From PKWO01 sp036384915 (GTDB lineage: Bacteria; Pseudomonadota; Gammaproteobacteria; Burkholderiales; Burkholderiaceae_D), in assembly GCA_036384915.1 (NCBI GenBank), contig DASVLJ010000016.1, forward strand, positions 1 to 20,653: DNA of 20,653 bases, read 5' to 3'. The notes under the pieces are model-generated. The model had not been told where the DNA came from and made no database searches. It was given only the letters and a program-made list of their open reading frames with translations. A program made the position numbers and the translations under genes. Positions 14,030-20,653 of the stretch are shown in pieces. How positions within the stretch are numbered: the stretch's first letter is position 1; each line of letters starts with the position of its first letter.

Positions 14030-16108
14030 ATGTCTATAGATGTATTTCGAAGAGGGGTAACGCGCAAGTTCGGCCTGGGTCTGACGACCGTGGCCGTATG
14101 CCAATTGTTGGCCGCTTGCGGCGGCAGCAGCCACAACAACGCCGCTGCGAGTGGTGCGACCGCCATGGTCTACGCGCCGAAGACGCCGGTCCAGCATGTC
14201 ATTGTGATCATCGGTGAAAACCACAGCTTCGACAACGTGTTCGCTACGTACCAGCCGCGTTCCGGCCAGACGGTCATGAACCTGCTTTCGCAAGGCATCG
14301 TCAATGCCGACGGTACGCCGGGCGCCAACTTCAAGCTGGCCAACCAGGCCGCCGCAACCGACCATTCCACCGACGGCTTCTTGATGGCTCCGCCGCAAAC
14401 GGCGTTTGCCGGCGGCGTGATGCCCGCACCGCTGACCGGCGGCCCGAAGACCAATTATCTCGGCACCGGCGGCACGCTCGCGACCGCCCAGGCCACCGAA
14501 AACGGCCTCGATCCCCAGTACTACCAATACCTTCTGACAGGCGGCACCGGCCAGTCGGGCAGCGTGCCTGATGCGCGCATCGCCAATCAATCGGCCCTGC
14601 CGCCCGGCCCGTTCCAGCTGACCAGCTCGACCTTCAGCTACGACGCCTATTCGGCCAGCCCGGTGCACCGCTTCTACCAGATGTGGCAACAGCTCGACTG
14701 CAACATCGCCCACGCTACGGCCGCCAAGCCCACCGGCTGCGACGGCGCGCTGTTCTCCTGGGTTGAAACCACGGTCGGCGCCGGTGCCAACGGGGTTGCG
14801 CAACCGGCCACCTTCAGCACCGACTATGCGGCAGGTGCCATCACCACAGGCGAAGGCTCGACCGCGCTGGGCTTCTACAACATGAACAACGGCGACGTCC
14901 CCTACTTCAAGGAACTGGCCGACCAGTACGCCATGAGCGACAACTTCCACCAGTCCGTGCAAGGCGGTACCGGTGCCAACCACATCATGCTGGGCCACGG
15001 CGACCTGATCTACTTCACCGACGGCAACGGCAACGCGCAGACTCCGCCCAACGGCACCACGGTCGATGCCGGCACGCCCAACGCCGGCACCGTCAGCGAA
15101 ATCGAAAATCCGAACCCGGCTTCGGGCACCAATAACTGGTACACGCAAGACGGCTACGGCGGCGGCAGCTACGGCTCGGCCTCCTACGGCGGCGGTTCCT
15201 ACACCAACTGCTCAGACTCGACCCAGCCCGGCGTCGCACCCGTGCTGGCTTATCTGAAGTCGCTGCCTACTCCGGTCGCCGCCAACTGCGACGCGGGCCA
15301 CTACTATCTGCTCAACAACTACAATCCGGGTTACTTCGGCAACGGCAAGAACGCCTACACCGACACCAACGCCGCCAACACCGTCTTCACTATTCCGCCT
15401 TCCGCCGTCCCCTCCATCGGCGACGTGATGAACACCGCCAACGTGACATGGAAGTATTATGGCGACCAGTGGAACAACTACGTCAACGACCCCTATCAAA
15501 TGAACTGGGGTAAGCCGGGCGCCAACACCGACGAGTACTGCACCATCTGCAATCCGTTCCAGTACGACACTTCCATCATGGCCAATCCGGCGCAAGTGTC
15601 GGCCCATATCCAGGATACGACCAACCTGTATTCGGATATCGCCGCCGGCACACTGCCTGCCGTGTCCTTCGTCAAGCCGTCCGGCTGGGTCGACGGCCAC
15701 CCGGCATCGTCCAAGCTTGACCTGTTCGAGGGCTTCTCGAAGAAGGTGATCGATGCCGTGCAAGCCAATCCTACGCTGTGGGCCAATACCGCGATTTTCG
15801 TCACCTTCGACGAAGGCGGCGGCTTCTACGATTCCGGCTACGTCGCGCCGCTGGACTACTTCGGCGACGGCACGCGCATCCCCTTCATCGTCGTCTCGCC
15901 GCTGGTCAAGCCCGGCTATGTTTCGCACAGCTACACCGACCACGTCTCGATCCTGAAATTCATCGAGCGCAACTGGGGCTTGCCGGTGATCAGCAAGCGC
16001 AGCCGCGACAACCTGCCTAACCCGCAGGCAGCGAGTTCGAACCCCTATGTGCCGACCAACGGTCCGTCGATCAACGACCTGTGGGATATGTTCAGCTTCA
16101 GTTCGTAA
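14030..16108 (+). CDS. Phosphoesterase-family lipoprotein (phospholipase C / acid phosphatase type)
   Basis: This 692-residue protein belongs to the phosphoesterase family that includes bacterial phospholipase C and AcpA acid phosphatase. Residues 57-73 (VIVIIGENHSFDNVFAT) carry the metal-binding E63-N64 motif. QGGTGANHIM around T314 sits where the Thr/Ser nucleophile is expected. VTFDEGGGFYD holds D594-E595, and RIPFIVVSPLVKPGYVSHSYTDHVSILKFIE holds the last conserved His residues. The N-terminus is a lipoprotein signal with lipobox LAAC (Cys30). A Gly/Ser/Tyr-rich low-complexity segment at 375-391 looks like an inserted loop. The ATG at 14030 is preceded by GGTGGGG; an in-frame ATG four codons upstream has no ribosome binding site. 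Sequence alone does not separate phospholipase from phosphatase activity. Pho-box-like repeats upstream suggest phosphate scavenging. Confidence 0.88.
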   Translation: MSIDVFRRGVTRKFGLGLTTVAVCQLLAACGGSSHNNAAASGATAMVYAPKTPVQHVIVIIGENHSFDNVFATYQPRSGQTVMNLLSQGIVNADGTPGANFKLANQAAATDHSTDGFLMAPPQTAFAGGVMPAPLTGGPKTNYLGTGGTLATAQATENGLDPQYYQYLLTGGTGQSGSVPDARIANQSALPPGPFQLTSSTFSYDAYSASPVHRFYQMWQQLDCNIAHATAAKPTGCDGALFSWVETTVGAGANGVAQPATFSTDYAAGAITTGEGSTALGFYNMNNGDVPYFKELADQYAMSDNFHQSVQGGTGANHIMLGHGDLIYFTDGNGNAQTPPNGTTVDAGTPNAGTVSEIENPNPASGTNNWYTQDGYGGGSYGSASYGGGSYTNCSDSTQPGVAPVLAYLKSLPTPVAANCDAGHYYLLNNYNPGYFGNGKNAYTDTNAANTVFTIPPSAVPSIGDVMNTANVTWKYYGDQWNNYVNDPYQMNWGKPGANTDEYCTICNPFQYDTSIMANPAQVSAHIQDTTNLYSDIAAGTLPAVSFVKPSGWVDGHPASSKLDLFEGFSKKVIDAVQANPTLWANTAIFVTFDEGGGFYDSGYVAPLDYFGDGTRIPFIVVSPLVKPGYVSHSYTDHVSILKFIERNWGLPVISKRSRDNLPNPQAASSNPYVPTNGPSINDLWDMFSFSS

Positions 16109-16240
16109 CCATGCGGTGGTTTGTTGCGGGGCGCGAGCCTCGCGGCAGCGGCCGGTTTCGCGTCGGAATTTATCTCCGGTGCGGAGCTGGCCGCCTCCCT
16201 TGCCTGATTTCGTGTTTTTTATGTGAATGTTGAGGAAGAA

Positions 16241-17098
16241 ATGTTGATCCGTACCAGCAATACCCTGCGTGCCGTTTCCGCCGTTGCTCTAGTCGCCGTC
16301 GCGGCAATCGCGGCCATCACGATCTCTGCCTGTTCCAGGAGCGGCGACAAGAACGCGGTTACGCAAGACAAGACCAAGGTCGCCCTGACGGTGAACGGTA
16401 CCGTGGTCAGCCAGGGCGAGCTCGATTTGCTGATGCGCCAGCAGCCGGCCCAGCGCGAAGCGCCCGCCGCACGCCAGCACACCATCGACAACTTGACGCA
16501 GCAAATCCTGGCCGCCCAGGAAGCGGTCAAGAAGGGCTTCGACAAACAAGCCGACGTGCAAGACCAGATAGAAATGTCCAGGACCTTCATCCTGGCTCAA
16601 TCCTACGTCAAGGATTTCTTCGCCACGCACCAGCCTACCGATGCGCAATTGAATGCCGAATACGACAAGCTCAAGGTCGAAGCTTCTGGCAATCAATACC
16701 GCGCGCGCCACATCCTGGTGAAGACCGAAGATGAAGCCAAGGCCATCATCGCCAAGCTCAACAAGGATCCGAACAGTTTCGCCGAGCTGGCCAAGCAATC
16801 GCAAGACCCGGTTTCCAAGGCCAAGGGCGGCGACCTCGGCTGGTTCGACAGCAAAACCATGGTTCCCGAATTCAGCGCGGCCGTGGCCAAGCTCTCCAAG
16901 GGCAAGTTCACCGAAGAACCGGTCAAGTCGCAATTCGGCTACCACGTCATCGCGCTCGACGACATCCGTCCCGCGGCGGACAGCATTCCGCCGCTCGAAC
17001 AGATCAAGCCTTCGCTGGTGCAGCACGTGCAGCAGGAAGAGTTGGTCAAGGCGCTCGATGCCTTGAAGGCGCAGGCCAAGATCGAGATCAAAACCTGA
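16241..17098 (+). CDS. Parvulin-type peptidyl-prolyl isomerase lipoprotein (PpiC/PrsA-like)
   Basis: The 285-residue protein carries one rotamase (PpiC) domain at about 153-242. It contains YRARHILVK, FAELAKQSQDP, the GGDLGWF core motif (197-202), MVPEFSAAVAKLSKG and QFGYHVI. It catalyses cis/trans isomerisation of prolyl bonds during folding of exported proteins. The N-terminal part (45-145) is a SurA-N/PrsA-like helical chaperone region. The signal sequence ends in an ISAC lipobox (Cys31), so it is an extracytoplasmic lipoprotein. GAGG 5 nt before the ATG at 16241 decides against the upstream in-frame GTG (16223). EpsD-type isomerases of exopolysaccharide clusters have similar size, but no eps genes are nearby. 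The multicopper oxidase downstream is separated by a palindromic repeat, so co-transcription is uncertain. Confidence 0.9.
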   Translation: MLIRTSNTLRAVSAVALVAVAAIAAITISACSRSGDKNAVTQDKTKVALTVNGTVVSQGELDLLMRQQPAQREAPAARQHTIDNLTQQILAAQEAVKKGFDKQADVQDQIEMSRTFILAQSYVKDFFATHQPTDAQLNAEYDKLKVEASGNQYRARHILVKTEDEAKAIIAKLNKDPNSFAELAKQSQDPVSKAKGGDLGWFDSKTMVPEFSAAVAKLSKGKFTEEPVKSQFGYHVIALDDIRPAADSIPPLEQIKPSLVQHVQQEELVKALDALKAQAKIEIKT

Positions 17099-17107
17099 TT
17101 TGAAGTT

Positions 17108-17228
17108 CGTAGGTTGTGCCGGCCGTCGCAAGCTGAGCGCAGCGAAGCCCAACATTGTGCGCTCGGGCAAACGCAAGCGGTAATTTGACGCGCCGATGGT
17201 GGGCTTCGCTACGCTGTACCAACCTACG
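17108..17228. repeat. 121-bp imperfect palindromic intergenic repeat
   Basis: The ends are a perfect inverted repeat (CGTAGGTTG 17108-17116 and CAACCTACG 17220-17228). An inner pair, AGCGAAGCCCAACAT (17141-17155) and ATGGTGGGCTTCGCT (17196-17210), matches at 14 of 15 positions. The strings GTAGGTTG and GCTGAGCGCAGCGAAGCCCAAC are, from memory, typical of dispersed intergenic palindromes in betaproteobacteria and other proteobacteria. It has no coding capacity and fills almost the whole gap between the PPIase and oxidase genes. It may also stop transcription or stabilise RNA by folding. Confidence 0.65.
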
Positions 17229-17254
17229 ATCCATGAAGTGTTAGCCGGCAAGTC

Positions 17255-18970
17255 ATGAATTACAAAGCAGTACTCGGCCTCAGCTTGGCCTTGATATGTC
17301 CCATATCCGCCTGTGCCGCAACTTCCGCGGAACTCTGCCCACGTCCCGCAGTCGGCAGCCTAGTCACCGACCCCGTCGACCTGCGCAGCGCGCACGGCGA
17401 ACTCAGGCTCGACCTGCAAATCCGGAACGTGCGCGAACCGGACGGCTCGGTACGTTATTGTTACGCCACGCCGGACGGCGCGCAGGCGCCGACGCTGCAT
17501 CTGCGCCCGGGCGACCATGTCGTGCTGCGCCTGCACGACATGCTGCAAGACATCGACCCGGCTGCGGCGGTCATCGAAAAAGCGATCTGCACCACCAAGC
17601 CGAAAAAGACCGCCAACGTTTGCGAAAGCGGCGCCATGACGGCGGTCTCGACCAATCTGCATTTCCACGGCATGAGCATGCCGCCGCAGTGCCGTCAGGA
17701 TGACGTGCTCAAGACCTCGATCCAACCCGACAGCGACAGCGGCGGCGTATTCGAATACCGCTTTCAAGTCCCGAAGGACGAAGCGCCCGGCCTCTATTGG
17801 TATCACCCGCACATCCACGGTTTTTCCGCACGCCAGGTGCAGGGCGGCGCATCGGGCGCGATGATTATCGAAGGCATGGAACGCGCCGTTCCCGAAACGG
17901 CCGGCTTGCCCGAACGCGTGCTGGTGATACGCGACCAGGAATTGCTGCACCCCAAGGCCCCACCATCCAAATCGGAACCGGTTATCCCCAAATCGCTGGT
18001 GGAGTCCGATGGCGACGCGCTCAACAACGGCATGGGCTTCGGCAAACCGGCCAAAGACTTGTCGATCAACTACGTGAGCGTGCCCTACCCGAACTACGAG
18101 CCGGCCGTGATCCGCATGAAGCCCGGCGGACGCCAGCTCTGGCGCGTTCTCAATGCCTCTTCGGTGACTTACCTCAACCTGGCCCTGCTGTTCGGCAAGA
18201 AACCGCAGAATGTGCGCATCGCCGCCGTCGACGGCGTGCCGATGAAGCGCAAGGGCAGGGAAGCGCTGCTGCAGACCGATCATGTCGTCCTGCCGCCCGG
18301 TTCGCGCGCCGAATTCATCGTCGAGGGGCCACCGGCGAATGCCCAGGCCTTGCTGGTCACGCGTACGGTCGACACAGGACCTGCGGGCGAAAACGACCCC
18401 AACCGCGCCCTCGCCATTGTCGAGGCCGATCCCCGCGCCGCCGACCCGGCCGTGGTTTTGCCCCAGGGGCACGGACCTCTTCCAGTGCAAAAAAGCCGGT
18501 CGCTAAGAGACCTGACCCCGGTGCGCACGCGACGCTTTTTCTTCTCCGAGCAGCCGTCCAACCCGAAAGATCCGAACAGCCCGGTCGAGTTCTATATTAC
18601 GGAAGAAGGCCACAAGCCCAGAGTGTTCAATCCGAACGACCCCATACCCAACGTCGTGGCGCGCCAGGGTGACGTGGAAGACTGGGTCATCGAAAACCGC
18701 TCCAACGAATTGCATGCCTTCCACGTGCACCAAATCCACTTCCTGGTGATGGACAGCGACGGCCGGCCGGTGGATGAACCCTTCCTGCGCGATACCATCA
18801 ACGTTCCCTATGCCCGGGGTACGCAGTTGAGCTATCCCAGTGTCAGGATCAGGATGGATTTCCGCGATCCGAATGCGGTCGGTACTTTCGTCTATCACTG
18901 TCATCTGCTTGAGCATGAGGACGGCGGCATGATGGGGACGATACAAGTGTTGGCGCGCGGCGCCAGATAG
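17255..18970 (+). CDS. Multicopper oxidase
   Basis: The 571-residue exported protein has all four copper-ligand motifs of three-domain multicopper oxidases. They are HFH (H136, H138), HPHIHG (H184, H186, H188), the HxxHxHxxHF block (H487, H490, H492, H495) and HCHLLEHEDGGMM (H548, C549, H550, H554, axial Met). These form the type 1 site and the trinuclear cluster that reduces O2 to water. The N-terminal 22 or so residues are a signal peptide; its end (ISAC, Cys20) also fits a lipobox, so lipid anchoring is possible. Five extra cysteines in the first 150 mature residues could form disulfides. There is no Met-rich segment of the CueO type and no copper gene nearby, so the reducing substrate (phenol, metal ion or other) is unknown. 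The ribosome binding site is weak. Confidence 0.93.
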   Translation: MNYKAVLGLSLALICPISACAATSAELCPRPAVGSLVTDPVDLRSAHGELRLDLQIRNVREPDGSVRYCYATPDGAQAPTLHLRPGDHVVLRLHDMLQDIDPAAAVIEKAICTTKPKKTANVCESGAMTAVSTNLHFHGMSMPPQCRQDDVLKTSIQPDSDSGGVFEYRFQVPKDEAPGLYWYHPHIHGFSARQVQGGASGAMIIEGMERAVPETAGLPERVLVIRDQELLHPKAPPSKSEPVIPKSLVESDGDALNNGMGFGKPAKDLSINYVSVPYPNYEPAVIRMKPGGRQLWRVLNASSVTYLNLALLFGKKPQNVRIAAVDGVPMKRKGREALLQTDHVVLPPGSRAEFIVEGPPANAQALLVTRTVDTGPAGENDPNRALAIVEADPRAADPAVVLPQGHGPLPVQKSRSLRDLTPVRTRRFFFSEQPSNPKDPNSPVEFYITEEGHKPRVFNPNDPIPNVVARQGDVEDWVIENRSNELHAFHVHQIHFLVMDSDGRPVDEPFLRDTINVPYARGTQLSYPSVRIRMDFRDPNAVGTFVYHCHLLEHEDGGMMGTIQVLARGAR

Positions 18971-18986
18971 GGATTGAAGGGCAGGA

Positions 18987-20105
18987 TCAGACCCAGTCAG
19001 CCACCGCTCGGCACACGCGCTCCACATCTCCCATGCCCATGCCCGCATGCAGCGGCAGCGACACCGTCTCTTGGGCGATGCGCTCTGCGATGGGGAATTG
19101 CCCTTCACGATAGCCCAAAGCGCGCCCGACGCCGGTCAAATGGCAAGCCTCGTAGGAAACGCCCGTCGCAATGCCTTGAGCACGCATGTCGGCACGAAAT
19201 TGCATGCGCGTGCGGCCGAGTCTCTCGAACGGCAGCAGCACGCAGAACATGTTCCAGCTTTGGCCGGCCACGCCCTGCGGCGGAAGCACGGCACCGGGCA
19301 CGGTTGGAAAGACTTCGAAGTAGTGCCCCGCCAACTCACTGCGGCGTGCCAGAAAACGCGGTAATTCGCGCAACTGGTGTCGTCCGATCACGGCCGACAC
19401 GTCGGACATATTGAATTTGCCCGCCGCCACGGCCACGTCGCGCGTTTCATCGGGCAGACGTACGATCCCGTGGAAGCGCAGGATCTCTACCTGTCTCGCC
19501 TCGGCTTCATCGTTGACGACGATGGCGCCGCCTTCGATGGTGGTCATGTTCTTGTTCGGGTGAAAGCTGAAGGTGGCGATGTCGCCGAAGCTGCCGATAG
19601 GCCGGCCTTGCCACGCCGAGCCCTGCACCAGGGCCGCATCTTCGATCACGCGCAAATTGTGTTTGCGCGCGAGCGCCAGCAAGGCATCCATATTGACCAG
19701 TGCGCCGGGGAAATGGGTGGGCATGATGGCGCGCGTGGCCGGCGCGATGGCCGCTTCGACCTGGGCCAGATCGAGTGCGCGCGATTCGAGTTCGCAATCG
19801 ACGAAGACCGGTCTGGCGCCGACCTTCACGACCATGTTCATGGTCGAGAAAAAACTTTGTGCTGAAGTGATGACCTCGTCGCCCGGCCCGATGCCGCATA
19901 CCTGCAACGCGATTTCCATTGCACCCGTGGCGGAAGTCACCACGCGGGTGGGGCGGTTGCCGAAGGTGGCCGACAGTTCCTTTTCGAATGCCAGCACATG
20001 TTGGCCGCTGGCGATCCAGTTGGAACGCATGACTTCGGCTACGGCGGCGATAGTTGCTTCGTCGAGTTGGGGTTGGGCGAAATTGAGCGGAGCGTTGACG
20101 GTCAT
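18987..20105 (-). CDS. DegT/DnrJ/EryC1/StrS-family PLP-dependent aminotransferase
   Basis: The 372-residue protein matches fold-type I sugar-nucleotide aminotransferases. IASGQHVLAFEKEL opens the family core, and TSATGAMEIAL is the cofactor-phosphate loop. IEDAA (D156) supplies the Asp that pairs with the pyridine nitrogen. FSFHPNKNMTTIEGG supplies the PLP lysine (K185) and the following GG. The usual DAAQ(A/S)HG reads DAALVQG, a modest deviation. Such enzymes aminate keto-sugars linked to nucleotides for surface polysaccharides or glycans. No sugar-nucleotide genes are in the window, so the substrate is open. ATG 20105 is preferred over the 27-codon upstream extension, which is unlike the family; no strong ribosome binding site is visible. 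It is convergent with the oxidase gene, with 16 bp between stops and no terminator. Confidence 0.9.
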   Translation of the reverse strand: MTVNAPLNFAQPQLDEATIAAVAEVMRSNWIASGQHVLAFEKELSATFGNRPTRVVTSATGAMEIALQVCGIGPGDEVITSAQSFFSTMNMVVKVGARPVFVDCELESRALDLAQVEAAIAPATRAIMPTHFPGALVNMDALLALARKHNLRVIEDAALVQGSAWQGRPIGSFGDIATFSFHPNKNMTTIEGGAIVVNDEAEARQVEILRFHGIVRLPDETRDVAVAAGKFNMSDVSAVIGRHQLRELPRFLARRSELAGHYFEVFPTVPGAVLPPQGVAGQSWNMFCVLLPFERLGRTRMQFRADMRAQGIATGVSYEACHLTGVGRALGYREGQFPIAERIAQETVSLPLHAGMGMGDVERVCRAVADWV

Positions 20106-20385
20106 GGATGCGATCGGATGGTTGACGGCAGGGTGTGCCGTTTGTGGGGAGCGGCTTGGTACGCCAAGCGTAAATCTACCACGCAATATTGCGCCAGGCG
20201 GTGCGGGATGATTTTTGCGTCCGAGGCCGCAGCGCCGCCATGAGCCGGCTGCTCAAGGAATTGACGTCACTGATGCCGGCGCATTGCAGGCCGGCGTTCA
20301 GCAGAATCTGATCCATACACTCAGCCTGCCGTCATGGGTTGGCGCTGAGCACAATATTCAGCGCCAACCTTCCACCGACAAAGCC
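20106..20385. other. Intergenic region between maeB and the aminotransferase gene
   Basis: I see no gene here. It holds the strong hairpin listed separately (20337-20369) and a second GC-rich inverted repeat (GCCGGC copies around 20275 and 20290). The possible 23-codon ORF at about 20240 has no homology signal or ribosome binding site. The promoter of the minus-strand aminotransferase gene should lie here, but I could not identify it. Confidence 0.4.
20337..20369 (-). terminator. Hairpin after the malic enzyme gene
   Basis: GGTTGGCGCTGA (20337-20348) and TCAGCGCCAACC (20358-20369) form a perfect 12-bp stem with a 9-nt loop, 16 bp beyond the maeB stop codon. There is no T-tract on either side, so termination may be weak or Rho-assisted, but the position and stability fit a 3'-end structure. 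Confidence 0.5.
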
Positions 20386-20653
20386 CTATCTCTGCGCCAC
20401 CGCATCCATCACGCACAAGGCCGTCATGTTCACAATCCGGCGCACCGTCGCCGACGAAGTCAGGATATGCACCGGCTTGGCACAACCGAGCAGGATAGGC
20501 CCGACCGCAATGCCGTTGCCTGCGGCAGTCTTCAACAGGTTGTACGAAATATTGGCCGCCTCGATATTGGGCAACACCAAGAGATTGGCCGCCATCGACA
20601 GCTTGGTATCGGGCATCATCTTCTTCAACAAGCCGTAGTCGAGCGCCGTATCG
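20386..20653 (-). CDS. maeB: NADP-dependent malic enzyme, C-terminal end (5' part outside window)
   Basis: The frame is open to the window edge and gives the last 88 residues. ANLLVLPNIEAANISYNLLK, VGPILLGCAKPVHILT and SATVRRIVNMTA form the end of a phosphotransacetylase-like domain. The PxHILTxSxTxRxIVNMTA ending is that of the regulatory Pta-like C-terminus of MaeB malic enzymes; true Pta proteins have a different ending (PVNDLSRG type). MaeB oxidatively decarboxylates malate to pyruvate with NADP+, and the C-terminal domain mediates allosteric control by acetyl-CoA. The N-terminal catalytic part is not in the window, so a stand-alone phosphate acyltransferase remains possible but unlikely. 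Confidence 0.85.
   Translation of the reverse strand, partial: DTALDYGLLKKMMPDTKLSMAANLLVLPNIEAANISYNLLKTAAGNGIAVGPILLGCAKPVHILTSSATVRRIVNMTALCVMDAVAQR

Noticed and set aside
13728..14039. 103-codon plus-strand ORF in the intergenic region before the phosphoesterase
   Set aside because: It has no ribosome binding site, has implausible composition and overlaps the regulatory repeats and the phosphoesterase start.
13871..15148. 425-codon minus-strand ORF opposite the phosphoesterase gene
   Set aside because: It is a shadow ORF composed of Val/Gly/Arg repeats with no domain, and it crosses the Pho-box intergenic region.
16109..16222. Terminator after the phosphoesterase gene
   Set aside because: GC-rich inverted repeats exist (GCGGCC and GGCCGC arms), but the loop is long and the T6 run lies too far downstream for a confident call.
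17360..18490. 376-codon minus-strand ORF opposite the multicopper oxidase gene
   Set aside because: The plus strand carries all copper motifs; this frame has only biased composition.
20386..20653. Stand-alone phosphate acetyltransferase (pta)
   Set aside because: The C-terminal signature HILTxSATVRRIVNMTA is that of the Pta-like domain of MaeB, although the N-terminal part needed for certainty is outside the window.

Overview
The window reads as chromosomal DNA of a high-GC betaproteobacterium. The gene families, the form of the chemoreceptor and the intergenic repeat all suggest Burkholderiales, most likely Oxalobacteraceae (the Massilia/Janthinobacterium/Herminiimonas group). That placement is inferred from sequence style only. 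I see no tRNA, rRNA, CRISPR array, insertion sequence or phage gene. About 18 protein genes are supported, two of them cut by the window edges, plus one decayed gene.

Left part (1-6.2 kb). The window opens with the 3' end of a large, probably secreted, repetitive surface protein, closed by a clean hairpin terminator. Next comes a chemoreceptor whose periplasmic dCache domain carries every residue of the published amino-acid-binding motif, so it very probably senses amino acids. It is followed by a gene-poor stretch holding the 3' half of a HAD phosphatase gene. On the minus strand are a membrane diguanylate cyclase with an intact I-site, a MaoC-type hot-dog hydratase that starts 4 nt after the cyclase stop codon, and a secreted DUF2059 protein with its own promoter.

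Middle part (6.4-13.7 kb). A phospholipase-D/cardiolipin-synthase-like lipoprotein is followed by a divergent ArsR regulator / SRPBCC pair sharing an intergenic region with three copies of one 7-bp operator-like element. A TesB-like thioesterase follows, with a related palindrome in its leader. A small exported protein with a duplicated EF-hand-like motif lies on the opposite strand. Then comes a nickel/cobalt efflux operon: an RcnR-type repressor with all four metal ligands, preceded by a TATA-C6-TATA operator, and an RcnA exporter with a 15-histidine loop. A convergent TPR protein and a YeiH-type membrane protein complete this part.

Right part (13.7-20.65 kb). A 370-bp intergenic region contains PhoB-box-like repeats at 11-bp spacing in front of a phospholipase C/acid-phosphatase-family lipoprotein, suggesting control by phosphate starvation. 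A parvulin-type PPIase lipoprotein follows, then a 121-bp imperfect-palindrome repeat and a four-site multicopper oxidase. A DegT/DnrJ aminotransferase and the C-terminus of a MaeB-type malic enzyme lie on the minus strand.

Nothing here is clearly a new multi-gene system. The items most worth a second look are the regulatory sequences: the ArsR heptamers and their possible extension to the thioesterase gene, the Pho boxes, the Rcn operator, and the unusual translational layout around the diguanylate cyclase.
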